From contig OX388320.1 of the NCBI GenBank assembly GCA_947579605.1, positions 6,820,001 through 6,884,000 of the forward strand: a stretch of DNA of 64,000 bases, in the 5' to 3' direction. Source of the stretch: Athripsodes cinereus (taxonomy: Eukaryota > Arthropoda > Insecta > Trichoptera > Leptoceridae). Below the pieces are notes generated by a model. That model worked only from the letters and a program-made list of their open reading frames with translations, was not told the DNA's origin and searched no databases. The position numbers and the translations under genes were made by a program. Below, piece after piece: positions 10,970 to 21,634 of this stretch; within the stretch, counting starts at the first letter, position 1, and every line of letters starts with the position of its first letter.

Positions 10970-11588
10970 GGCCCAAAATTACAATGCAGGCTTAAGATCC
11001 TCCTTAACCTTAAGGAACACATAAAGCTTCGCTTTCCAAAATTACGCGAATTACAATGTCTCCTTAGCACGAATTTGCGGCTTAACCTACTCCTTAAGTT
11101 AAAAAAAGTTAAAATACCCGGGGGTGTCCTCAACAACGTTAAGCTCGCTTAAACTCAGTTAATTTTTTCATCACCAGGAGGCGCCACTAGTAACAATAAG
11201 AACAAACTGACATTAATGTCATATGTTCGCGCTTTCATTACGCTTTTTGTTTGTTGTTGCTAAGGTTGTTTCATTTGCGCTTCTATTTGGATGTTTTCAT
11301 TACTGAACCTGTTTCGTAGGTAACGAAAAAATCCAAGAGCGTTCACGAAATCAAAACAACAACACGAAAAATGGCGCGCGTCGCCGATAACATGACAGAT
11401 GTGAGGTTAATGCATAGACAAAATCACGATAAAACAACTAGTAGGGCTACCAACTTAACCATATTTGCGGCTTAGTCAAGTCGCAGTCGAATATTGATTG
11501 AAATTCTCGTGTGAGCATTAAGCTCGACTTAACTTTTAAGCCTCCTCACCAAAGCTCCACGATAAGCTACTGATTGTAATTTCGGGCC
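10970..11588. mobile_element. 619-bp non-autonomous TIR element with CTCCTTA-type repeats
   Basis: The ends are 16-bp inverted repeats with one mismatch: GGCCCAAAATTACAAT (10970-10985) and ATTGTAATTTCGGGCC (11573-11588). Just inside both ends are many short motifs of the CTCCTTA / GCTTAA / TTAAG type in both orientations. The middle is GC-richer than the surroundings. No ORF of useful length. Clear flanking duplications are not visible. The base immediately right is TTA, the PIF/Harbinger target, but the left flank reads GCA, so the superfamily is only a guess. Confidence 0.6.
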
Positions 11589-11640
11589 TTATTTATATTT
11601 CTTTAAGTGTGGTCACACTTTTATCAGACTTTAAAAAATG

Positions 11641-12072
11641 CAAAAAATATTAACATGGCGATTACAAATGAAAGATATGTCGAGATGTGAAATACAAAAA
11701 ATATTAACATGGCGATTACAAATGAAAGATATGTCGAGATGTGAAATACAAAAAATATTAACATGGCGATTACAAATGAAAGATATGTCGAGATGTGAAA
11801 TACAAAAAATATTAACATGGCGATTACAAATGAAAGATATGTCGAGATATGAAATACAAAAAATATTAACATGGCGATTACAAATGAAAGATATGTCGAG
11901 ATGTGAAATACAAAAAATATTAACATGGCGATTACAAATGAAAGATATGTCGAGATGTGAAATACAAAAAATATTAACATGGCGATTACAAATGAAAGAT
12001 ATGTCGAGATGTGAAATACAAAAAATATTAACATGGCGATTACAAATGAAAGATATGTCGAGATGTGAAATA
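11641..12072. repeat. Minisatellite, eight 54-bp units, open on both strands
   Basis: Eight head-to-tail 54-bp units start at 11641, 11695, 11749, 11803, 11857, 11911, 11965 and 12019. The only difference I see is one G-to-A change at 11849 in unit 4. Because 54 is divisible by three and no unit has a stop, the plus strand carries an ATG-started frame (11638-12084) repeating an 18-residue peptide (QKILTWRLQMKDMSRCEI). The minus strand also stays open (12172-11624) with a hydrophobic repeat, but its first in-frame codon is TTG. It is more likely a recently expanded non-coding repeat than a gene. Confidence 0.9.
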
Positions 12073-12210
12073 CAATTTCGATGATAATTTTATAAATGCA
12101 TTTATTTTTTATTACAAAACAGTACTTGGAACAAAAAATGTAAACAAGATTTTTATTAAATTTAAATAGCAAGTCATTTTATATTTACACTTTTATATAA
12201 ACATAATATG

Positions 12211-12425
12211 CCGTGGAGCACCCGGTAAAAAGGCAGGTGTTCGAGTAAATAAAGACATCTAACATCTAAAATTCAGCGATGAGGTTTGCCACCCATCCTG
12301 AATATCTTGATTTTTATTGGCACGGAGTAGACAGCTTGCATTTTCATTATATGTAGCTGGTCTGCTGGCTCCCCCATTTGTGGGGTATTACTACTAACTA
12401 CTACTACTACTACTATACATAGTAG
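12211..12425 (+). repeat. R3 copy with internal deletion
   Basis: The head 'ccgtggagcacccggtaaaa' runs directly into 'aggcaggtgttcgagtaaat', missing about 45 bases present at 8873-9127. It continues to 'tgctggctcccccatttgtg' and a run of ACT/AGT units. Confidence 0.8.
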
Positions 12426-13156
12426 TAGATATAAACAATACCAATACTTCGAACTTAAGTTTATATTCTGAATACATGAATATACTTCATTGTATAAAAA
12501 AAGATGTACGTCGTATGTAGACTATTTTCAAATGAAGATGAATTTATAATTACAAAAATATCGAAGCAAGTTTTCTTCCAATCATTCCCCCTGTATGACA
12601 TTACATATTATAAGGTACACAGGTTTAAGTTGCCGCACTAAATCTGGATACAGTTATCGTTATTTATGGCAACTCAGCACTCAAGTTATCTGAATAAATC
12701 ATGGATTAGCAGAAAAATAGATACACCTAGGTGTCTGTCTCCCTATTGTCATACCTTGGTAGATAAATCAGTGGTATTGCCATAAAAATATAATTATAAC
12801 AAAGTGATTCTTGTATAAATACAGGTAATGCTCGCGTATTTAGTTATTGTAGTGTTCTTAGATCAAACTTCAAAATAATTTAAATGACTTTTTATTGTGA
12901 CATTATTTTTATTTCAAAGAAATTGAATCATTTATGAAATAAATACATAGACCAAATATACGCAAAAAATAGGTATGCAAAGAAGTTTCTGGAAGTAACG
13001 TGGAATTTACCTTTTTTTCATAATCTAATTAACATCAAAAATCCATGAAAATTTCATAGTTTACATAGCGCTCAGAATACTTTGAATAATCTTTCTAAGA
13101 AAATTGGTAAAACGGATAAAAAGTTATGACGAGTCAATTTATAAAGAAAATATATC
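12426..13156. other. AT-rich DNA, nothing recognised
   Basis: No repeat copy or coding signal is seen. Confidence 0.45.
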
Positions 13157-13360
13157 GTGACATATTGATTTGATTTTAGATTACTATGTATTAATTGTTA
13201 TTTTGTGAGCTTTTTTTGCAACCGCGGTTTCGGTGGAGCGACCACGAAGTTTTAGATTAACGCTCGTTAATGGTGGACGCTCCACCGAAACCGTGGTAGC
13301 GAAAAAAGCTCCCAAAATAACAATTAATACATAGTAATCTAAAATCATATAAATATGTCA
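13157..13360. mobile_element. Long near-perfect foldback repeat
   Basis: Arms of about 88 bp (13157-13245 and 13273-13360) pair with only a few mismatches around a loop of roughly 27 bp. Shared arm pieces include 'gattttagattactatgtat' and 'cggtttcggtggagcg'. The inner third of each arm is GC-rich, the outer part AT-rich. No ORF. It could be a foldback MITE. If transcribed it would form a long double-stranded hairpin. Confidence 0.8.
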
Positions 13361-14265
13361 AGAAATTGTTACATAGTTAATGCCGAAAATATAAACAAAG
13401 TGAAAATATATCGCTTTAAAAAGAATTAATTCACATTTTGTTATACAAAGTAAGATTTTAAATTCAATTCAAAATATCTTCTTATTAGTATATATATTAT
13501 TATACACAGGTACCTACTTTGAATCTAAATTTCAATAGCAGAATAGTAACTTAGAAAAACTAGTAAATTATTATATTGAGTACCTAATGACCTACTAGAA
13601 ACAAGGAAAGGGTTTATATCATTTCCGCTCCATTAAAAAATACAAAAAAAACGTAATAGGTCCTTTCTAACCATCACACTACGTAGTTCCAAGCGCACGA
13701 CCCATAAAATATACTGAGCTAAAGAAAAGGACGTCGAAAAGAAATGACAAATATTTTGAGTTAAAAACATCGACATCATAAGAAAAAAATGCTTTTGATA
13801 CCTACTACTGTATTGGGAATAATCTTTGAACCATGTATCTTAGCCACATTCTATAAAAAAAATTTAAAAAGAAATGAAATTTATGGGTGCAGTTCTTTAA
13901 ACAATTTTTTTTCTAAATCATAGGTTTTCAATATTTGAGATGTTTACACGTTAAGCACGTGACTATCGGTCAGTTCCAATAAAATCTGTCAATCCAATGG
14001 GTAGATAAATTATTAAAATCGGCCAATAGTCTGTTTTTTACTAGATTTATTGTTTTTTTTATCAAATCAAAATGTCAACTTAGTACATAAGTGTGATTAT
14101 TAATTAAGCTAATAAATCTCACGAATTTCAAGATCTGGTGATATAATTAAATGAATTGCCTATAAAAGCAAGAAATTATTGAAAAATATACAATGTTAAT
14201 AATTCTCAGCTAAAGTTATAGATCTATCTATAACATCAACGCATATCTCAAAGTAGAGTAGGTCG
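13361..14265. other. AT-rich DNA, nothing recognised
   Basis: No repeat copy or coding signal is seen. Confidence 0.45.
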
Positions 14266-14400
14266 CAGATCAACTGCATGCAATAAAGATGCTAGTCATT
14301 TTCTCTGTGCCAAAAAAAGTTAAAGGTATCCAGGATGATTGTCACATCTCATCGCTGAATTGACGATGTTTAAATCGGCACTCGAAAATTTATATAAAAA
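14266..14400 (-). repeat. R3 fragment
   Basis: The reverse complement aligns to the 3' two thirds of R3: 'gatcaactgcatgcaataaa', 'ttctctgtgcca', 'atccaggatgattgtcac', 'ctcatcgctgaattgac' and 'ggcactcgaaaattt'. Confidence 0.7.
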
Positions 14401-14739
14401 AATTGGAGATGTAGGTATACTTTGCCGGGATTTCACAAAAGTATCATACAAAATGTAATAAATTTTGTAAAATTTTGCCTCCCTAGCTTTAAGGTCGTTT
14501 ACGAAGAAAACCTTTTAAGGACATTAAAAAATCACAAACCATGTGGTAATTCATACGATTCTTGTTCGCAGCCATCACATTACTCTCACACTTTTTTTAA
14601 CCTCGGAAGTGGTAACGCACTATTTTATGTAATATCTACACCTACGGAGGATCAAATCTACATCAAAGCTTGTTGGTAAATTAAATTAAATACTAAAAAA
14701 AAGAAGAAGAAGTTATAAAAAAAAAAATTAAATACTACT

Positions 14740-14881
14740 CCCTATTCTAAATTGATTCGAACTAAAATAAGAACGTTCCTATTTTAGAGTTTATAGAATA
14801 CCAATGTGCACTTAAGCGACCTTAATTATAAAATTTAGGAGCGTTCTTATTTTAGTTCGAATCTATATTATAGAATAGGGG
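14740..14881. mobile_element. 142-bp MITE with ~50-bp terminal inverted repeats
   Basis: The left arm (14740-14789) contains 'ccctattcta' and 'attcgaactaaaataagaac'. The right arm (14832-14881) is its inverted copy with scattered mismatches and ends 'tagaataggg'. A ~40-bp centre separates them. There is no coding capacity. Target duplication is unclear. Confidence 0.75.
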
Positions 14882-16974
14882 GTTACATTTCCATCTAGCT
14901 AATTTAAACAAAAAACTGATGTTTCCACTCATTGAAATAAAATAACTTTTTATTCAGATAACAGATTTAGAAAATTCATATAAACCAAGATCGCGCCAGT
15001 GAATTTCCTGAATAAATTTCATTTTTACTTTATAAATATAATGTATGTTTAATTGATATATAAATTCCAAATTAACACAATAATTGTATTGATAATACAT
15101 AATTGGTGCTACTGAAAAGTCGAAATAAAAATGGCCAATTAAAATACAATTTAGTGCAAAAAAAACACGTTATAATATTTACTCAAATATACCATGAGAC
15201 TCACATAAATCTGTCATAATAACATCCATTATAATAAAGGCATGTTTCCCAAACTTAGAGAATAATAACGTCCAAAACCTGAGGACCATATATAATAATA
15301 ATAATTTTCCAAAATTGCCAGAGATTTATAGTCTCGTAAGTAGTAATACTCTGTAGCTGAACCCTGCTTAATGTGGATTTATAATATATATTAGGCAGGT
15401 ATTGATACATTCTAATATATTGTTTAAATATACCTACACCTACCGGTCTTGTGACTAATCCAATAAGTATCCACCTACCTCTGAAATCTTTCCGAAACTA
15501 AGCACAGCACCTGATACTATTTTATGCTTAAAGCTCTGTTTAAGGTGACAATGACACATTGTCCCTTCAGGTACCCGATTTTTTTTCTATTTTATCACCT
15601 ATCAAAATTTTGAAATATATAAAATTGGGTTATAGGGTCGAAATCGCGTCTCTGTACCTACATTGATTGTGTTTTATATAAAAGTATTTTTTTTGTTGTG
15701 AAAAACTGCTTGTAATCAAAAGACAGCAAATAATTGATAGATATATACAGTGAGCTATGGAGACATATAATGAAGTCACAAAAATTGTAAATACAATTGG
15801 CAAGATTGTCGAACTCAATTAGAAATAAGCTAGCCACATAGATAAAAGAGAAGATGGCAGAGGTATGCCTAGGATTTTGGAGTAGATACCAAGGGACTGC
15901 AAAAAAGCACGCGAAGACCTCAAAAAAGATATTAGATATTTATTATATACTGCGAGAGTTTGTTTATTATTATTCACAACCATAAGCCAACATGCACAAC
16001 ACACATGTTAAAACAGAAACAGTGAAAGAAAATGGTCAATGCTGTGCCCTATTACAGGCATAAATGTAGTATTACTTGGATCACTCACCCTCCAGCCCAC
16101 GCTCACCCCAGCACCCCCGAAGCATCCAATGAACCTCTAGAACCTGAGAGCTCCAGGAGATCCCCCAGACACAACTGAGGGTAACTATAAAAAACGTCAG
16201 AATCAAACCTGTTATATGGTTACCCCGATGTGTGAACATTCTAAAAAAAGGTAACAGTAGGTACATTAATTTTTTAATATGTGTACGCAACCAAACACGT
16301 TTCGTTACTTCCTCTTCTTGATATGTAAAAAAAATCAATTACAGCAAAACTTGCTTTAACATTGTTGACATATTTGTTCTGAATTGGTTCAAATCACACA
16401 GCATGAAATAATGTTCAACCGCAGGTCTGTTATTAAGAGGGACGTCTTGAGAATATCACTCATGCGTAACGCCAACCACTTTATGTGGAACTTTTGACAT
16501 GCGACCTTTGATGTTAAATGTGGAATTAATCAAAAGTTCTAAACTACATACTCGTAAGGATAGAGTTTTATATTACATACATGTAATAATATATGTACAC
16601 TATATGTCTAAGTTTTGTGGCAATTATAGTAAAAGGCGATGTGTGGTAATGTGTAATACTGATAAGTACCTATCCGACCGTTCATAGGCGTGCCTCCAGA
16701 TGAAACCTTCTAAAAGCTTATCTAAGGAATATACGTTTAATTGAACATCTTACACTAAATTACTTTTTACTTTAGGAGTGCGTCATCAATAACACATTAT
16801 ATTTGTTTATAGTTTCAAATATATTTCTACATATCGGTACAAAAGTAGTTGGATTCTCAATGTATGAATTCATATAACATGAAAATAAATAAATACCTAC
16901 TACTATAATGCAAGTAAATATTAATAAAGAAGTTTATCGTCTGTTTAGAATTTTATCAGTGGAAAGAATTTCAT
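14882..16974. other. Mostly featureless DNA with one GC-richer patch
   Basis: At 16081-16200 the sequence is markedly richer in C and G ('cagcacccccgaagcatcc'). An 85-residue minus-strand frame covers it but matches nothing I know. The last four bases before the gypsy LTR (TCAT, 16971-16974) are its target duplication. Confidence 0.45.
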
Positions 16975-17401
16975 TGAAACGATTTTATGTGTTACCTATA
17001 TCCTACTGCGAGGATATGGTGAACTCGTGTAAGACAAGTTCTAAGAAGGAAGTTAATTACTAGATTTCTCTCACCTGAAAATGAGTAGGCTACAATTAAA
17101 AGCTTTTCCACCAGTTTGATGTTTCACAATACGATTTAATGCTCTAATTTTAGTTCTATACTATTACAAATTCAATGAGTATATTAATTGGTTGAATAAA
17201 ATATTAGAACGCGTGAGTACAAGAACACAACGAAAATAGTAAACCACCGCGAGTGAGCGACCAAACGAGAATGGCTCGCTGGTTGGCAAAACCAATCTCT
17301 CCTCACTCATTCTTCCTACATGCAACAATACTATGGAACTTTCCATAAGTTGCTACATGTAGGAGTCACAAGATCTATTACGGAGGCATCACACCTCCAC
17401 A
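16975..17401 (-). repeat. 3' LTR
   Basis: 427 bp, bounded by TGTGGAGG at its element 5' end (17401) and ...CGTTTCA at 16975. Near the element 5' end is a ~20-bp stem hairpin (17314-17364). A possible polyadenylation signal, ATTAAA, lies further in. A 60-codon ATG frame crosses it but is probably incidental. Confidence 0.93.
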
Positions 17402-17419
17402 TAGATCTCCCCCTTTCAG
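17402..17419 (-). other. Polypurine tract of the gypsy element
   Basis: On the minus strand GAAAGGGGGAGATCTA immediately precedes the TG of the 3' LTR. This is the usual place and composition of the plus-strand priming site. Confidence 0.8.
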
Positions 17420-18427
17420 AAAAATGTTCACATTTTTCTTTTTAATTAATTTGAATGTGGTGTTGTGATGTCCTGTACTCTCGTTTCACTAAGACTAATA
17501 CAGTACTGGGTACTAGAGCTAATTTGATAAAATAATTTTTTAAAATAATATAAAAATGTACATCTTGAATCAATGACTGGATGTATTCGATTGAGAATGG
17601 TTTGAGAATTGAGGTGCCAACGCCTTGTTACCTGTCTGCTCCAACCCTGAAAGCAAAATCAAAGTTAGCACTATGCTCATCTTTATCAGCCAATACATCC
17701 TAATGATTATAATGTGCATTCCAATGACGTCCATATATTACATCTCTAAATACACAATACATTCACATATTCACATTTATATAAAAATTTCATTTTCATT
17801 TAAAAGCTTACCAAAGCTTAAAACAAACAATGTTTATTATAAGACTATTCCTTCTGTTGATAGTATGTTTATTTACATAAGTCATATTCTATCACAAATA
17901 ATATAATAAGGTATAATAATTAAAAACATGCTATATCTATACTCAATTGTGTTTTGCTTAATGGTGTTCACATAACCAAAATAAAACAATAAATAAAGAA
18001 AAATATTCAAATAACATATATAACTATCTTCCAGGCATTAACAGCATTGCCTAGATATACTTACAAAATAACAATTTAAGTTTTAGTGTAATAATTTAAT
18101 AATTAAGTGATACTGACTTTCCAAATTAGGTTTGTACAGTAAACTTTTTAATAATAAAAAAATGAGATTTTTCAAATTAAATCTTTCTAAGCATATAAAA
18201 AAAATTAAATATTCAATTGCATTATGTGATCTTACATTTTTTCTACATATTTTGAAAATTATAAACTAAGCAAATAATAATAAATTGTGAACTAACCAGA
18301 TAATATGAACATAATGAACATATATACCTGATTCAAGGGTTGATTGCATAAATAAAAAAATTATAAAAATAATAACATATATACATAACTTAAGAATATC
18401 CTCTATAGGATGTTTCTTTCTCTGGTG
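17420..18427 (-). other. Gypsy 3' untranslated region, no env
   Basis: About 1 kb of AT-rich sequence between the pol stop and the purine tract. Neither strand carries a frame resembling an envelope protein. The longest is a 93-codon plus-strand (antisense) frame of AT-rich composition without an ATG start. Confidence 0.6.
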
Positions 18428-21400
18428 TCATCTCTCCCTGAACGTGACTCTCCGTCCTGATCTGGTGGTCATGCCGGTTGGCTGCTCGTCGTCTTTTTTG
18501 GTGTCATTAGTCAGCATCCTGTCATCGTTGGTCTTGACACTCCTAGTCCCTGAAGTAGTAGCTTCACTCTGCTGACTTCTGGGTGTGCATGCTGACTGCG
18601 TATCTGTAACACTTACATATGCAGGTTTCAACCTACTTAAATGGATTACTTGTTCTTCTCCTTTAATACTAATTGTGAAACCGTGTGTGCCTCTTTTTAT
18701 GACCTTGAACGGACCTTCATAAGGAGTATCTAAAGGTTTCTTGTGTTTATCCGTCCTTATGAAAACATGTGTGCAGTCATTTAGATCTTTATGTATAAAT
18801 ACATTCTGGTCTGTTTTTACCTTTGTGGGTACAGGTCTCAACTTTTTCATGGCAGTGTGCATTTGTCGTAATAGCTCTTCTGGGTCTTCTAATTTGTTGT
18901 CTTGGAAGAATCCTCCTGGTAACCGCAGCGTAGTTCCGTAAACTAATTCTGCAGGTGATGCCTTCAATTCTTCTCTGTAACTTGCTCTTAATCCTAAACT
19001 TACGTAGGGTAAAGCGTCACTCCAGTTAATAGTATCGACTGCTTTCAGAGCTGCTTTCATTATTCTGTGATGCCTTTCTATTAACCCGTTTCCTTGAGGA
19101 TGGTAACTGGAAGTCTTGATGTGATGTATGCCCATGTTCCTTGTAAATTTGCTGAATAATTGTGAGACAAATTGTCTTCCTCTGTCAGTCGTTACTTGAA
19201 CTGGTGTGCCGAACCTGGCTATCCAGTGTCTCATGAATGCCCTTATGACTGTTTCAGCTGTTATGTCTCTCATTGGAGCATATTCGGTCCAACGTGAGAA
19301 ACGGTCAATCATGGTTAGTATATATCTATATCCTTGGCTCTCTGCCATGGGTCCGACTATATCCAAGTGGACATGTTCAAACCTGCCTGATGGAATAGGA
19401 ATGGATTGTACTGGGCACTTAGTATGCTTGTGGACTTTGGTCTTTTGACACAATATACAGTTTTGGACGTACTTCTTGACATCCTTCTCCATCCCTGGCC
19501 ACACATAGCGTTGTTTCAACATTCTGTAGCTAGCTTTGCTTCCTGGATGACTAATTTCATGGATAGATCGTATAACTTTCTCTCTCCATGTACTCGGTAT
19601 GTATGGACGCCAAACACCTGTGGAATGGTCGCACCATATTAACACACCTTCATCGCCATGAGGCGCTTGTAAAAGTTTCAATCCGGAATTCTTTTTGAAT
19701 GAATGAAGTTCTTCATCTGTTTTCTGTGTTTCTGCTATATCTTTAAAATCTATATATACTCTATCGTATATTACCTCGATTCTTGATAGTGTATCTGCTA
19801 CGACGTTGTCCTCTCCCTTCGTATGTATTATATTCGTGGTGAATTGGGAAATAAAATCTAGTTGACGTCTCTGTCTAGGTGAAGCAGTGTCTGCCTTCTT
19901 GGTAAAAGCGTATGTAATAGGCTTATGATCAGTATAGATAGTTAAGGGTCTTCCTTCTATATACTCCCTGAAATATTTTAAACTGTCATGGATAGCAGTA
20001 AGTTCTCTATCATATGTACTATAGTTAAGTTGGGTTTTTGATAATTTTCTTGAGAAAAAAGCTAGGGGTAACTCGTCTGGGGAATCCTCTTCGACTATCT
20101 GTTGTAAAACTCCCCCTATGGCGGTATCACTCGCATCCACTCTAAGGATAAGTTTCCCGTTCTTATGGTGGTGGGTGAGTAATGTAGTTTTAGCCAATTG
20201 TTCTTTGCTTGCTTCAAATGCAGCTGTGGAAGCTTCTGTCCACTGTATAAGTTTCTTGTCATCCTTCTTTGGACAAGCAGTGATTTCAAATAATGGTTTT
20301 TGGATCTCAGCTGCTTTAGGTAAAAATTTTCGATAAAAGTTTAACATACCTAGGTAACGTCGTAACTCTTTGACTGTCCTAGGGAGTGGAAAATCTCTTA
20401 TGGTTTCTACCTTCTCCGGTATTGGTCTGATGCCATCCTTGTTCACCATGTAACCCAGGAACTTGACTTCTGGTTGCCCAAAGACACACTTCTTCATGTT
20501 GAGTTTCAGACCATACTCCTGTAATTTTTCAAAAAGTATTATAAGATGATTTTTATGTTCCTCAACGTCTCTTGACGCTACTAATATGTCGTCAATGTAA
20601 GCAAAGGTGAACGGGAGGTCTCCTAGGATCTCATTAATGATCCTTTGAAAGCTCTGTGCGGCTCCACATAAGCCAAAACTAAGCTTTGTGAACTCAAAGA
20701 GTCCCAGTGGGCAAATGATCGCCGTTTTTTCAACGTCGCCCGGCTCTACGGGTATTTGATTGTAAGCCCGAACTAAGTCTATTGTGGAGAAGATCCGTGA
20801 GTTAGCCAAATGATGACTGAAATCGGATAATTGTGGTATAGGGTATGCGTCTTGTTTGGTGACTGCATTTAGACGTCTGTAATCACCACAGGGACGCCAT
20901 GAGCCATCGGCTTTCCGTACCATATGAAGTGGGGACGCCCAAGGACTTTTTGATGGCCTGCAAATGCCCTGCTCACACATAAGTTGAAATTCTTTTCGCG
21001 CTGCCTCATACTGTTCTGGACTTAATCTCCTAGGTTTACTCTTAATAGGTGGACCATAGGTGACAATATGATGAGTGACATTATGTTTAATTGGATCAGT
21101 ACTTTTCATGGGTTGAGTGATTTCTTTATACTTCTCTAATAATGAAAGATATTCATTATTTGAATCTATTGTGCTAATGGACATTGATCCGATTTTATAA
21201 GCTCTGCCTGTGCTACTTAAGCCAGTAATAGTATCAATTAATTGTTTATTGTGTAAATCTACAACAAGAGCATATCGTTTTAGGAAGTCGGCACCCAAGA
21301 TTGGTTTCTCTACTTCCGCTATAATGAATGTCCAAGGAAAATTCCTTCTTAAGTTTAATGAGACATTTATTGTTTTGGTACCAAATGTATTGATAATTGA

Positions 21401-21634
21401 GCCATTAGCGCCATATAAACATGTTGTTGGATCTTTGCTTTTTGTATTTACAAACTTTCTATTAACTGGTATAACTGATACTTCTGCTCCGGAGTCAATC
21501 AAATAATTTAAGTGATTTACCTTGTCGTAGACATGCAGCCTTGTACCTGTAGATCTCTCCATCGCCGCTGCGTCACAATGGAGGGCATTTAGTTTTCCTG
21601 GGTTTTGTTGTATTTCACGCATGTCTCCCTGCAT
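18428..21634 (-). CDS. pol: Gypsy Pol polyprotein (protease, RT, RNase H, integrase)
   Basis: A single 1068-residue frame. Visible in order: aspartic protease with LIDSGAEVSVIP (Asp47); reverse transcriptase with PWASPLHMVRK near 231, FSTIDLVRAYNQIPV near 282 and the catalytic YIDD (346-349); RNase H with RVDAS (Asp500), YDRELTAI (Glu544) and YTDHKPI (Asp569); integrase with a zinc-binding HEISH...C-x2-C (His692, His696, Cys726, Cys729) and catalytic Asp758, Asp817 and Glu853 (LIERHHR). A GPF/Y module (YEGPFKV, 972-978) follows. All key residues are present and no stop interrupts them. It overlaps the 3' end of gag by 46 nt in the -1 frame, so it is probably made as a Gag-Pol fusion by frameshifting; the ATG at 21634 may not be used. 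Reverse transcription would occur in cytoplasmic particles and integration in the nucleus. Confidence 0.95.
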   Translation of the reverse strand: MQGDMREIQQNPGKLNALHCDAAAMERSTGTRLHVYDKVNHLNYLIDSGAEVSVIPVNRKFVNTKSKDPTTCLYGANGSIINTFGTKTINVSLNLRRNFPWTFIIAEVEKPILGADFLKRYALVVDLHNKQLIDTITGLSSTGRAYKIGSMSISTIDSNNEYLSLLEKYKEITQPMKSTDPIKHNVTHHIVTYGPPIKSKPRRLSPEQYEAARKEFQLMCEQGICRPSKSPWASPLHMVRKADGSWRPCGDYRRLNAVTKQDAYPIPQLSDFSHHLANSRIFSTIDLVRAYNQIPVEPGDVEKTAIICPLGLFEFTKLSFGLCGAAQSFQRIINEILGDLPFTFAYIDDILVASRDVEEHKNHLIILFEKLQEYGLKLNMKKCVFGQPEVKFLGYMVNKDGIRPIPEKVETIRDFPLPRTVKELRRYLGMLNFYRKFLPKAAEIQKPLFEITACPKKDDKKLIQWTEASTAAFEASKEQLAKTTLLTHHHKNGKLILRVDASDTAIGGVLQQIVEEDSPDELPLAFFSRKLSKTQLNYSTYDRELTAIHDSLKYFREYIEGRPLTIYTDHKPITYAFTKKADTASPRQRRQLDFISQFTTNIIHTKGEDNVVADTLSRIEVIYDRVYIDFKDIAETQKTDEELHSFKKNSGLKLLQAPHGDEGVLIWCDHSTGVWRPYIPSTWREKVIRSIHEISHPGSKASYRMLKQRYVWPGMEKDVKKYVQNCILCQKTKVHKHTKCPVQSIPIPSGRFEHVHLDIVGPMAESQGYRYILTMIDRFSRWTEYAPMRDITAETVIRAFMRHWIARFGTPVQVTTDRGRQFVSQLFSKFTRNMGIHHIKTSSYHPQGNGLIERHHRIMKAALKAVDTINWSDALPYVSLGLRASYREELKASPAELVYGTTLRLPGGFFQDNKLEDPEELLRQMHTAMKKLRPVPTKVKTDQNVFIHKDLNDCTHVFIRTDKHKKPLDTPYEGPFKVIKRGTHGFTISIKGEEQVIHLSRLKPAYVSVTDTQSACTPRSQQSEATTSGTRSVKTNDDRMLTNDTKKDDEQPTGMTTRSGRRVTFRER

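Noticed and set aside
11641..12072. CRISPR-like array
   Set aside because: The 54-bp units are contiguous with no unique spacers, and the context is a eukaryotic repeat landscape. It is a minisatellite.
11624..12172. 182-codon minus-strand gene with hydrophobic repeats
   Set aside because: The frame begins at TTG, has no upstream ATG or promoter context, and exists only because the repeat unit is a multiple of three without stops.
13157..13360. microRNA precursor
   Set aside because: The arms are far longer and more perfectly paired than an animal pre-miRNA. A foldback element or hairpin-siRNA source fits better.
16081..16338. 85-codon membrane-like protein on the minus strand
   Set aside because: No homology recognised, hydrophobicity follows from base composition, and there is no supporting gene context.
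17625..17906. env-like gene in the gypsy 3' region
   Set aside because: It lies on the wrong strand, does not start with a sensible ATG context, and lacks any signal peptide, furin site or heptad pattern.
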